48,409 nt of DNA from Woeseiaceae bacterium (GTDB lineage Bacteria; Pseudomonadota; Gammaproteobacteria; Steroidobacterales; Woeseiaceae), in the NCBI GenBank assembly GCA_030066075.1, contig JASJCH010000029.1:1-48409 (forward strand). The letters run 5' to 3'. Within the stretch, counting starts at the first letter, position 1. Each line of letters begins with the position of its first letter. The notes under the pieces were generated by a model that made no database searches, was not told the origin of the DNA, and was given only the letters and a program-made list of their open reading frames with translations. Shown here in pieces: positions 18,902-26,475 of this stretch. The translations under genes and the position numbers were made by a program.

Positions 18902-19461
18902 GAGCGTGTCTCCTCGTGGGTGTTCTCGCGGAGCCATTTGCGGCGCTGCCCGGGCATGCCATCGAGTTCTTCGGACAGGCGCATCAGCAGCGGCATCATG
19001 ATCGCCCAGCCGATGCCGAGCGCGATCAGCGCGGGCCACAGTTCGACCAGGACGATGCCGCCCAGCGCCTGCCCGCCGAGGTAAGCCGCCGGTCCGCCGT
19101 AAAGGCCGAACAGGGCCGCCAGTCGGGGCTTGCCGCGCATCCAGCGCATCGAAACGTTCAGCGTGGTCGCGAACAGCATCCACATCGTGATGATCCAGTA
19201 GGGCGCGATGAAGGCGCTGAACTGGCCGGACTTGTAGCTAACCCAGCCCGCCGCGACGAGAATGCTGTCGAAGCTGGCGCCGATCAGGGCGCAGGTAACG
19301 ACCAGCAGGATCTCTTCGAACCGCTTGTTGGCGAACCGCAGGTGCACGGCCAGCGCGATCAGCACGGCCACGGGGCCCAGCCACGGCATTTCGCGCGCGC
19401 CGCCGATCACCGACGACAGCCACGCGATCTGGAACAGAGCAACGTTAGCCAGCAACAACAT
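18898..19461 (-). CDS. DUF2878 integral membrane protein
   Basis: A 187-residue membrane protein with about five or six hydrophobic helices. Recognisable DUF2878 parts are LFQIAWLSSVIGG, the GASFDSILVAAGW segment, APYWIITMWMLFATTLNVSM and GLYGGPAAYLGGQALG. No catalytic function is known for the family. It starts 17 bases inside the upstream methyltransferase gene and ends overlapping the DUF6134-like gene, so all are coupled. DUF2878 genes recur in cfa/DUF1365/lipocalin clusters, which supports a shared membrane-lipid task. The C-terminus is a charged cytoplasmic tail (GQRRKWLRENTHEETR). Confidence 0.88.
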   Translation of the reverse strand: MLLLANVALFQIAWLSSVIGGAREMPWLGPVAVLIALAVHLRFANKRFEEILLVVTCALIGASFDSILVAAGWVSYKSGQFSAFIAPYWIITMWMLFATTLNVSMRWMRGKPRLAALFGLYGGPAAYLGGQALGGIVLVELWPALIALGIGWAIMMPLLMRLSEELDGMPGQRRKWLRENTHEETRS

Positions 19462-20512
19462 CGTCTTGCTCCGTCCGTGACAGCAGGTAGTGGCCTACGA
19501 ACCACTCCTGGCCCTCGTCGTAGTCAAACAGCTCGGCGCATGCCATGAAGAAGATGCGCCAGCGCTGCCACCAGAGGGATGCATCGGCTTCGCCGTAGCA
19601 CGCTGCGAGCACCGGCATGATCTGCTGCTTGTTCGAGTCCATCGTCTCCAACCAGGTGTTGCAGGTGCGCGCATAGTGACGGCCGTTCCAGTGCCAGCGT
19701 TTCTCCACGTTCAGGTGGCCGGGGAAACGCAGCGGCAGGTCGGCGGCGGGCATCATGCCACCCGTGAAGAAAAAGCGGCTCATCCAGTCGCCCGGACCTT
19801 CGTCCTCGTAGGGATAGGCGGTGCTGCGATGGCAGAACACGTGCTGGAAGAACTTGCCGCCGGGCTTGAGCCACCCCGAGATGCGTCGGTACAGCTCGCC
19901 CCAGTTACGCATGTGTTCGAACATTTCTACCGACACGGCGCGATCGAAGCGCAGGTCAGTGTCGAAGTCGTTCATGTCGGCGACGATAACGTTGATATTG
20001 CGGATCCTGCGCTCAGCCGCCTGCGCCATGATGAACTCGCGCTGCGAGCTCGAGTTGGAGACAGACGTGACGGTAGCGTTCGGAAAGTGTTCGGCGATCC
20101 ACAGGGATATCGATCCCCAGCCGCAACCAAGATCGAGTACGTCCATGCCGTCCTCGATTTCGGCGCGCTTGACGGTGACCTCGAGCGCGGCGACTTCCGA
20201 CTCGGACAATGTGCCGACGCCCTGCGGCCAGTAGCCGCAGCTGTACTTGAGGTGATCACCCATGACGTAGGTGAAGAACTCGGCGGGCACTTCGTAGTGC
20301 TGCTCGTTGGCGCGCTCGGGTACCAGCGCGACGGGGGACGAGTTCATGTGCTCGACCCAGCGGTTCATCGCGTTGGCGGCGTACTCGACGTCGCCAGAGT
20401 GTATTTCGCGTCGCTTGGACTCGAGCAGGCGACGGATACCGGCACGGATGACGGTGTCCGGCACGTAGCCCAGTTCGGTCCAGCTGACGGCTTTAGCGGT
20501 TACGGCGCTCAT
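19445..20512 (-). CDS. Second cyclopropane-synthase-family methyltransferase
   Basis: A 355-residue SAM-dependent methyltransferase; start at ATG 20512, which has GGGAGG five bases upstream. SAM site: VLDLGCGWGSISLWIAEHF. HYEVPAEFFTYVMGDHLKYSCGYW is the pattern of the CFA-related branch that includes coclaurine N-methyltransferase-like proteins, shorter than true Cfa and lacking its N-terminal lipid domain. It is the first gene of the operon, divergent from photolyase. Two different Cfa-family methyltransferases in one operon suggest two chemistries, for example cyclopropanation and simple methylation of acyl chains; which does which is not shown by sequence. Confidence 0.92.
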   Translation of the reverse strand: MSAVTAKAVSWTELGYVPDTVIRAGIRRLLESKRREIHSGDVEYAANAMNRWVEHMNSSPVALVPERANEQHYEVPAEFFTYVMGDHLKYSCGYWPQGVGTLSESEVAALEVTVKRAEIEDGMDVLDLGCGWGSISLWIAEHFPNATVTSVSNSSSQREFIMAQAAERRIRNINVIVADMNDFDTDLRFDRAVSVEMFEHMRNWGELYRRISGWLKPGGKFFQHVFCHRSTAYPYEDEGPGDWMSRFFFTGGMMPAADLPLRFPGHLNVEKRWHWNGRHYARTCNTWLETMDSNKQQIMPVLAACYGEADASLWWQRWRIFFMACAELFDYDEGQEWFVGHYLLSRTEQDDVVAG

Positions 20513-20586
20513 TGCGACCTCCCAAATAGTTATGGCAGCAATATACAAACCGTCCGGGACCCCAACAATTCTATTCCGGCCATTGT

Positions 20587-20612
20587 TACACTCGTTTACA
20601 AAGTGTTGTATT
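20587..20612. promoter_or_regulatory. Candidate operator/promoter between lipid operon and photolyase
   Basis: The 149-base divergent gap is AT-rich and holds nested inverted repeats: ACACT (20588-20592) with AGTGT (20602-20606), and TACA (20597-20600) with TGTA (20607-20610). TTTACA at 20595 could also serve as a -35. TACA/TGTA-type palindromes are used by B12-dependent LitR/CarH light regulators, but no such regulator gene is in the window and the match to a consensus is loose. Confidence 0.35.
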
Positions 20613-20661
20613 TGGCTGTTTTATTATCGGTGACTCGATACATTCTCGAGCTCTGAAGCTG

Positions 20662-22026
20662 ATGCAACCCATCCTGTTCTGGTTCCGTCGCGACCTCCGT
20701 TTGGCCGATAATCTCGCGCTCGCCGGCGCGATCAAGACCGGCCAGCCCATTATTCCGGTTTATGTGGTCGATTCGCAGGACTCGGGCGGCGCAAGTCGCT
20801 GGTGGCTGCACCACAGCCTCGCGAGCCTGGATGCCGCGCTGGGCTCGCCGCTCGTGCTGCGGTCCGGCCAGCCTGAGCAGGTGCTAGCCGACCTTGCGGC
20901 CGAGACGGGCGCCGACGCAATCTTCTTCAACAAGCGCTACGAGCCGGAAAGCCGCGCCCAGGAGGAGAGGCTCGGCGAACTCGTGTCTTCCGACGTTGCG
21001 GTTGCGGGTTACGACGACAACCTCATTTCGACCCCGCCCGACCTGCGGACCGGCACCGGCGGCTATTATCGCGTTTTCACGCCCTTCTGGAAGGCTTCGG
21101 CCGCGCTCGGCGAGCCGGCAGAACCGCTACCCGAACCAGCCTCGCTTATCCTGGCGAAGCATAACCTGCCCAACGAGCCGCTCAATGCGCTGGGCCTCTT
21201 ACCCAGCGAGCCGGACTGGTCCGGCGGACTCCGTGAAACCTGGGCCCCCGGCGCTTCGAACGCACTGCGGCTGCTCGACGAGCTCGAACCCACGCTCGCC
21301 GGTTACGCCGCAAATCGCGATCGTCCGGACCTCGACGTCACGTCACGCCTGTCGCCACACCTGCATTTCGGTGAGGTCAGCCCGCGGCAGGTATGGCATG
21401 GCGTGCGCCGCCTGCAGGCCCAGGCCGGGCACCTGGCCGGCGCCGAGGCGTTCCTGCGCCAGCTCTACTGGCGCGAGTTCAGCGCCTACCTGTTGTTCCA
21501 CTTTCCGCATCTGCCGACCGCACCGCTGCGGCCGGAGTTCGAGTATTTTCCGTGGTCGGAGAACGAGGATCACCTGCGCGCCTGGCAACAGGGCAAGACC
21601 GGCTTCCCGATCGTCGACGCCGGCATGCGCCAGCTCTGGCACACCGGCTGGATGCACAACCGTGTTCGCATGATCGTCGCGTCGTTTCTCGTCAAAGACC
21701 TGATGATCCCGTGGCAGCAAGGTGCAGACTGGTTCCTCGATACGCTGGTTGACGCCGACCTCGCGAACAACTCGGCGAGCTGGCAGTGGGTAGCCGGCTC
21801 CGGCTCCGATGCCGCGCCCTACTTCCGCGTCTTCAACCCCGACCTGCAGGCGCAGAAGTTCGACCCGAATGGCGATTACGTCCGCCGCTGGATTCCTGAA
21901 CTGTCCGGCAAGACTGGTGAGCGCTACCCGGACCCGATCGTGGACCATGGAGAGGCGCGGCAGCGCGCGCTCGAAGCCTATGACGTCGTCAAGGGTATCC
22001 GCGCCTCGAACGCAGCCCCGGGTTGA
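20662..22026 (+). CDS. phrB: Deoxyribodipyrimidine photolyase
   Basis: A 454-residue class I CPD photolyase. N-terminal antenna-binding Rossmann domain (ILFWFRRDLRLADNLAL), then the helical FAD domain with TSRLSPHLHFGEVSPRQVW, QLYWREFSAYLLFHFP, GMRQLWHTGWMHNRVRM and DADLANNSASWQWVAGSGSDAAPYFRVFNP. It uses blue light to split cyclobutane pyrimidine dimers. It is divergent from the lipid-modification operon, a pairing seen in light- and singlet-oxygen-controlled regulons. Its last 49 bases overlap the 3-prime end of the convergent histidine kinase gene, so the extreme C-terminus (about 16 residues past GEARQRALEAYD) is poorly constrained. Confidence 0.96.
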   Translation: MQPILFWFRRDLRLADNLALAGAIKTGQPIIPVYVVDSQDSGGASRWWLHHSLASLDAALGSPLVLRSGQPEQVLADLAAETGADAIFFNKRYEPESRAQEERLGELVSSDVAVAGYDDNLISTPPDLRTGTGGYYRVFTPFWKASAALGEPAEPLPEPASLILAKHNLPNEPLNALGLLPSEPDWSGGLRETWAPGASNALRLLDELEPTLAGYAANRDRPDLDVTSRLSPHLHFGEVSPRQVWHGVRRLQAQAGHLAGAEAFLRQLYWREFSAYLLFHFPHLPTAPLRPEFEYFPWSENEDHLRAWQQGKTGFPIVDAGMRQLWHTGWMHNRVRMIVASFLVKDLMIPWQQGADWFLDTLVDADLANNSASWQWVAGSGSDAAPYFRVFNPDLQAQKFDPNGDYVRRWIPELSGKTGERYPDPIVDHGEARQRALEAYDVVKGIRASNAAPG

Positions 22027-23321
22027 CCCGTATCGAGCAGCTCGAGCGAACCGCCGTGCGCGGTGGCCACGAGGGACGCGAGGTAGAGCCCCAGCCCGGT
22101 GCCACCGGACTCCCGGGTGCGCGACTTGTCGGAGCGGTAGAACGGCTCGCCAATGTGGGCTGCCTGGTCGGCAGATAGCCCCGGGCCATGATCCCTGACG
22201 CCGAACACAAGGTCGGTATCGGTCGCCGAGGCTGACAGTATGACCGGTCCGTCCTCCGGCTTAGAGTAACGCAGCGCGTTGCTGACGAGGTTTTTCAGCA
22301 ACAGCGTAATACGCGCCTCGTCGATGTTGGCCCGCAGGTCGTCGTCGGGGAACTCCACCCGAATCCGGTTCTGGTCGCGCGAGAAAAAGTCGTCGACGAG
22401 TTCGTTAAGCAGCCCGCCGACATTCGTGTCGGTGCGATTAAGCGGCGCATGGCGGGAATTCAGCCGCTCTGCCTCGAGCAGCGCTACGACGATCGTCTCC
22501 ATCTCACGTATCTCTGCGCGCAGACTCTCCGCACTTTCCTCATCGTCGACGAACTCAAGCGCGAGATTCATGCGCGACAGCGGTGTGCGCAGTTCGTGGG
22601 ATATTCCCAGCAGCAAAGCGCGCTTGGCATCGAGCATGCTCTCCACGTCACCGGCGAGCTTATTGATCTCGTTGGCCAGCTCACCGAGCTGGTCGCGACG
22701 TATGTCGGTAATGCGCAGGTTGAAGTTGCCGCGACCGATAGCCGCGGCGCCATCGCGAATCTTGCGGATCGGCCGGAATAACCAGTGAGCAGCCGCGTAG
22801 CCGATCAGCAGGAACGTCAGCCCGAGGCCAATAATCGAGGGAATGAGCGGCAGCCCGCTGGGCTCGTCGGCAATGCGCGGCGTGGAAACGACGATGTCGT
22901 AACCACCCTGGCGCATGCGCAGGAAGCTGTGAATGCCGAGTTCGGCAAAGTCCACACCGGCGAGTTCGTCGACCCAGGCGTCCGGGCTATCGCTGAAACG
23001 CGGGCTTGGAACGAAAGACAGGTCTTCTACGCGCGGGAACTCCGGGTTTGACGCCCAGTCGATGTCGGGGCCGAAGATACGGATATCCACCGGCACCTTC
23101 TTGGTGATCGCCAGCGCGCGTTCGATGCGCGGCGGTACGCCGATGTCTTCGCGCACGTAGCTGACGTGCAGCGACAGGTGGCCGCTGATCAGCCCGCGGA
23201 TCTGGTCGCTGTTATAGAAACGCTGGATCGCGTTGATGGTGCCGAGCACGAACAGGCCGCCGAGGACCAGGAAGATCAGCAGCAGCCGCAGCGACAGTGA
23301 GCGCGATAGGCGGCTAAGCAT
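21978..23321 (-). CDS. Sensor histidine kinase (CpxA/EnvZ-like)
   Basis: A 447-residue membrane kinase. First transmembrane helix at about residues 11-27, a periplasmic sensor of about 130 residues (including PRIERALAITKKVPVDIRIFGPD), second helix at about 164-183, HAMP (FRPIRKIRDGAAAIGRGNFNLRI), HisKA box LLGISHELRTPLSRM with the phospho-acceptor His, then HATPase with N-box LLLKNLVSNALRYSK, G1 GVRDHGPGLS and G2 GGTGLGLYLA. Downstream of and overlapping the response regulator by eight bases. The periplasmic domain suggests sensing of envelope state; the signal is unknown. Confidence 0.93.
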   Translation of the reverse strand: MLSRLSRSLSLRLLLIFLVLGGLFVLGTINAIQRFYNSDQIRGLISGHLSLHVSYVREDIGVPPRIERALAITKKVPVDIRIFGPDIDWASNPEFPRVEDLSFVPSPRFSDSPDAWVDELAGVDFAELGIHSFLRMRQGGYDIVVSTPRIADEPSGLPLIPSIIGLGLTFLLIGYAAAHWLFRPIRKIRDGAAAIGRGNFNLRITDIRRDQLGELANEINKLAGDVESMLDAKRALLLGISHELRTPLSRMNLALEFVDDEESAESLRAEIREMETIVVALLEAERLNSRHAPLNRTDTNVGGLLNELVDDFFSRDQNRIRVEFPDDDLRANIDEARITLLLKNLVSNALRYSKPEDGPVILSASATDTDLVFGVRDHGPGLSADQAAHIGEPFYRSDKSRTRESGGTGLGLYLASLVATAHGGSLELLDTGQPGAAFEARIPLTTS

Positions 23322-24009
23322 TCGCCTGCGGCACGCCGGCGAACGAGTAACCGCGGCCCCATACCGTCTGGATGAAGCGGAACGGTTTGGCCGAGTCGCC
23401 GATCTTCTGCCGCAGCCGGCTAACCATGATGTCGACCGAGCGCGTCAGGATCGCTGCATCGATACCTCGCAGCTCACTGAGAATATCGTCGCGCGAGAGC
23501 TTGCGCCCGGGGCGTCGCGCCAGGATTACCAGCAGTTCGAATTCCATCGAGGTCAGGTCGACGAGATTGCCATCGACTGTGACCGTGCGTTTCTCGGTGT
23601 CGATGACCATGCCATCGAAACACATCTCACCGGCGGTGGCGCCAGTGGACTCCGCGCGGCGCAGGGTCGCCTGTACGCGCGCCACGAGTTCCCGCGGCTC
23701 GAACGGTTTGCCGATGTAGTCGTCGGCGCCGAGTTCCAGCCCGGATACGCGATCGATCACGTCGCCGCGGGCGGTCAGCATAATGATAGGAATATTGCTG
23801 GACTTGCGGACCTCGCGGCAGATCTCGAATCCATCCTTGCCCGGCAGCATGATATCCAGCAACAGCAGGTCCGGCTCCTCGCGCTGCAGCAGCTTGAAGC
23901 CTTCGACGGAATCATAGGCGCACAGCAGGTTGATGCCGAAACGCTTCATGTACGCTTGCAGCAACTCCGAGTGCTTTTTGTCGTCGTCGATGAGAAGTAC
24001 TTTAGACAT
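23314..24009 (-). CDS. OmpR/CpxR-family response regulator
   Basis: A 231-residue two-domain regulator. Receiver domain with acidic pocket (Asp8-Asp10), phospho-acceptor Asp52 in LLLLDIMLPGKDG, Thr in LTARGD and Lys in GKPFEPRELVARV. The C-terminal winged helix (LVDLTSMEFELLVILARRPGRKLSRDDIL ... SVDIMVSRLRQKIGD, ending VWGRGYSF) is CpxR/RstA-like. First gene of the operon with the kinase. The gap to the divergent DUF4397 lipoprotein gene holds three GAAAC/GATAC pentamers at 10-base period, matching CpxR-box spacing, so that lipoprotein is a likely target and autoregulation is possible. Confidence 0.94.
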   Translation of the reverse strand: MSKVLLIDDDKKHSELLQAYMKRFGINLLCAYDSVEGFKLLQREEPDLLLLDIMLPGKDGFEICREVRKSSNIPIIMLTARGDVIDRVSGLELGADDYIGKPFEPRELVARVQATLRRAESTGATAGEMCFDGMVIDTEKRTVTVDGNLVDLTSMEFELLVILARRPGRKLSRDDILSELRGIDAAILTRSVDIMVSRLRQKIGDSAKPFRFIQTVWGRGYSFAGVPQANA

Positions 24010-24060
24010 GCGCCAATCATACTCCTAGTTTGAAAGGGGCGCGCGCCGCGATCCGGGCGC

Positions 24061-24085
24061 GAAACAATCTGAAACATCCTGATAC
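24061..24085. promoter_or_regulatory. CpxR-like direct-repeat box
   Basis: GAAAC at 24061, GAAAC at 24071 and GATAC at 24081, each separated by five bases. CpxR of enterobacteria binds GTAAA-N5-GTAAA; the spacing is the same and the letters are close. The box lies 51 bases upstream of the response regulator start and 80 bases upstream of the DUF4397 gene. Confidence 0.5.
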
Positions 24086-24165
24086 CCGGCCGAAATCCTT
24101 TCTCGGGGGGGCTCTGTGAGACTTCGTCTGGTCTTTTAGGAAGTAGCCCTCGAAAGGAGCTCGAA

Positions 24166-25563
24166 ATGAAACTGATGAAATCCCTTGTCCTGCTCGGCAG
24201 CGTACTCGCGCTCTCGGCTTGCGATTCGGACAGCAACAACAACAATCGCAACCAAGACGCCGAGTTCTTCTCCCTGCAGGTCCTGCACGCGTCGCCGGAT
24301 GCGCCGCCCGTCAACGTTTTCGTAGATGGCGTCGAAGTTCTGAGCGGCGTTGACTTTAAAGAAGGTTCTGCGCAGCTCGGCCTCCAGGTCCGGGATATCC
24401 CGTACTCGATCCGTGTTGACGGCATTACACCGGATGGTGACGTCACCGTCATCGGCCCTGCCGATTTCACGTTCGAAGCGGATACGACTTACACGATCGC
24501 TGCCATCAACGGCGTCGCCGATATTGAGCCGGCCATCATCAGCCAGCCGGACACCTCGTCGGCCGCCTCGGCACGAATTTTCGTGCTGCACGGTACGGCC
24601 GGCCCGGGCCCGGATTTTTCGCTGCCGGTTGACGTTTACGTCGACGCGTTCAGCGAGCCGGCTGCCCCGATCGGCACGTCTGCTCCGTTCACGTTCGATT
24701 TCCGTGGCACGATCGGCCCCGCCGAACTCGCCCCGGGCGACTACCAGATCCGTGTGACGCTCGCCGGCGATCCTGACACAGTCGTGTACGACTCGGGCCG
24801 CGTTCCGCTGGCCGCTGGTGACGACCTGGTGTTGGCCGCCGTGCCGAACATCGATGGCGGCCCCGCTGCAGTGTCGCTGGTAGCCCTGACAGGTACGGGC
24901 TCTGCAGAGTTCGCTGATGTCAACGCCCCGACGGGCCTGCGCATCGGCCACCTGTCGCCGGACACGCCGGAAGTCGACGTCGTCGTCGACGGTGAGATTT
25001 TCCTCGGTAATGTGCCGTTCCCGGCTGTCACCGACATCGGCGCCCTGCCGGCTGCCACGTATAACGTTGCAGTGCAGGCGACGGTCAATCCGGGCACGTT
25101 CCCGATTGGTCCTGTCGATCTCGACCTCGAAGCAGGCACGTGGTACACCGTGCTGGCCGTTGATTTCCTCGCCAACATCGAGCCGCTGATCCTGACCGAC
25201 GATGGCCGTTCGGTCGCCACGAACGCCAAGGTGCGCATCGTGCACGCCTCGCCGACCGCCCAGGACGTCGACATCTACGTCGTAGCGCCGGGCACCGATA
25301 TCAACACCGTCGACCCGACGCTGGCTGTAGTACCGTTCAAGGCGAACACCGGCTACCTCGCTCTCCCTGAGGGTGACTACGAAGTGACGGTCACGCCGAC
25401 GGGTACGAAGACGGCAGCCATTGGCCCCGCCGCGATCTCCATCGAGAACGGTGGTGTGTACACGGCCATCGCCCGTGACCCGCTGCCCGGCGAGACGGAG
25501 TTCGGACTGATCGTCCTGGCCGATTCGCTGATCGAGGCCGATACGCGGGTCGAGGCAGACTAA
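24166..25563 (+). CDS. DUF4397 repeat lipoprotein
   Basis: A 465-residue lipoprotein: signal with lipobox LALSAC, Asp after the Cys (a residue linked with inner-membrane retention in enterics), then an Asn-rich tether (DSNNNNRNQD). Four tandem beta-sandwich units follow, each opening with a variant of VxHxSPDxPxVDVxVDG: VLHASPDAPPVNVFVDG, RIFVLHGTAGPGPDFSLPV, IGHLSPDTPEVDVVVDG and RIVHASPTAQDVDIYV. DUF4397 proteins are extracytoplasmic with no known activity. AAGGAG at 24154-24159 fixes the start. It is divergent from a two-component system with a CpxR-like box between, so it may be induced by envelope stress. A strong terminator follows. Confidence 0.93.
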   Translation: MKLMKSLVLLGSVLALSACDSDSNNNNRNQDAEFFSLQVLHASPDAPPVNVFVDGVEVLSGVDFKEGSAQLGLQVRDIPYSIRVDGITPDGDVTVIGPADFTFEADTTYTIAAINGVADIEPAIISQPDTSSAASARIFVLHGTAGPGPDFSLPVDVYVDAFSEPAAPIGTSAPFTFDFRGTIGPAELAPGDYQIRVTLAGDPDTVVYDSGRVPLAAGDDLVLAAVPNIDGGPAAVSLVALTGTGSAEFADVNAPTGLRIGHLSPDTPEVDVVVDGEIFLGNVPFPAVTDIGALPAATYNVAVQATVNPGTFPIGPVDLDLEAGTWYTVLAVDFLANIEPLILTDDGRSVATNAKVRIVHASPTAQDVDIYVVAPGTDINTVDPTLAVVPFKANTGYLALPEGDYEVTVTPTGTKTAAIGPAAISIENGGVYTAIARDPLPGETEFGLIVLADSLIEADTRVEAD

Positions 25564-25631
25564 GTTCCCCTGCAACACCCCGCGCATTCTTGCGCTCCCC
25601 CTGGTCCCCGCTGCGGCGGGGATGCTTTAGA

Positions 25632-25659
25632 AGCCCCGCTCCCCCGGCGGGGCTTTTTT
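25632..25659 (+). terminator. Rho-independent terminator of the DUF4397 gene
   Basis: AGCCCCGC (25632-25639) pairs with GCGGGGCT (25647-25654) over a seven-base loop and is followed by a run of T. A second hairpin without a T-run (TCCCCGC/GCGGGGA, 25605-25622) lies just before it. Confidence 0.9.
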
Positions 25660-26410
25660 ATTCCGGTTTCCGCAGCCGCAGGATAAAGCGGTCTGTCGCG
25701 CCGCGCATCTCAGGATCGAACACGCTCAGGGTATGGTCGTCGTCTGGATTCGCCAGCAGGTCGCTGCCGGCCTCGATGATGAAACCGACCTCCCCGGCAA
25801 CCTCTTCGACCAGCGCGGGCTCGATGCGGTGTAGCGACAGGTTGTCAGCGCCTGCATCACCGACATGATCGATGAGTCCGAAAGCGCCCCCGGGTTTGAG
25901 CAAATCGAAGACCGCCGCCAGGAACTCGGCCGCTGCCTCTTTGCCCCGGCGGTTATAGACGTCGTGAAAGTTCTGCGCGGTAAAGGCGACATCGACGCTG
26001 CCCGGTGTTACGGCCATGTCCGCGACCGCGGAATCGACGCGCTCGACGTTGTGCAGGCGATTGCCGTCGAGGCGTGCGGTCAGCAGCGTGTCGTAGTGGC
26101 CGTCGCGCCAGTTCAGTACGGCCTCGGAGTTCTGGCTGTACACCTTCCCGTCCGGCCCTACCGCAATCGAGAATACCTCGGTGTACCAGCCGCCGGACGA
26201 CCAGATGTCCAGCACCGTGTCCCCGGCGCGCACGCCGATGAAGGTCAGCACCTGGTCCGGCTTGCGCTGTGCGTCGTGCGCCTTGTCCTCATCGCTGCGG
26301 CCGGGCGCGTTGGCCAGTTCGTCCGCGAGCATGCGGCTTTCGTCGGCGAGAGTGGTTGCCGCAGATAACGCCAGCAAGATCATCAGGAAAATTGTCGTTC
26401 TGGTTCTCAT
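25658..26410 (-). CDS. Secreted class I SAM-methyltransferase-fold protein
   Basis: A 250-residue protein; start at ATG 26410, preceded by GGAGG seven bases upstream and followed by a signal peptide (TIFLMILLALSAATTLADE). The mature part is a methyltransferase fold: TFIGVRAGDTVLDIWSSGGWYTEVFSIAVG, DVAFTAQNFHDVYNR and LLKPGGAFGLIDHVG. The SAM loop DIWSSGGWYTE departs from the usual DxGxGxG, as in a known group of exported methyltransferase-like proteins. How it would obtain SAM in the periplasm is unclear, so the exported location or the activity is in doubt. It runs on the minus strand from a gene boundary after the cupin gene, 65 bases away. Confidence 0.87.
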   Translation of the reverse strand: MRTRTTIFLMILLALSAATTLADESRMLADELANAPGRSDEDKAHDAQRKPDQVLTFIGVRAGDTVLDIWSSGGWYTEVFSIAVGPDGKVYSQNSEAVLNWRDGHYDTLLTARLDGNRLHNVERVDSAVADMAVTPGSVDVAFTAQNFHDVYNRRGKEAAAEFLAAVFDLLKPGGAFGLIDHVGDAGADNLSLHRIEPALVEEVAGEVGFIIEAGSDLLANPDDDHTLSVFDPEMRGATDRFILRLRKPE

Positions 26411-26475
26411 CGGACGACCTCCGGAAGCCACCGCGAAGAAGCTGTACAGCGATGATAGCAATGAAACATTCCCGG

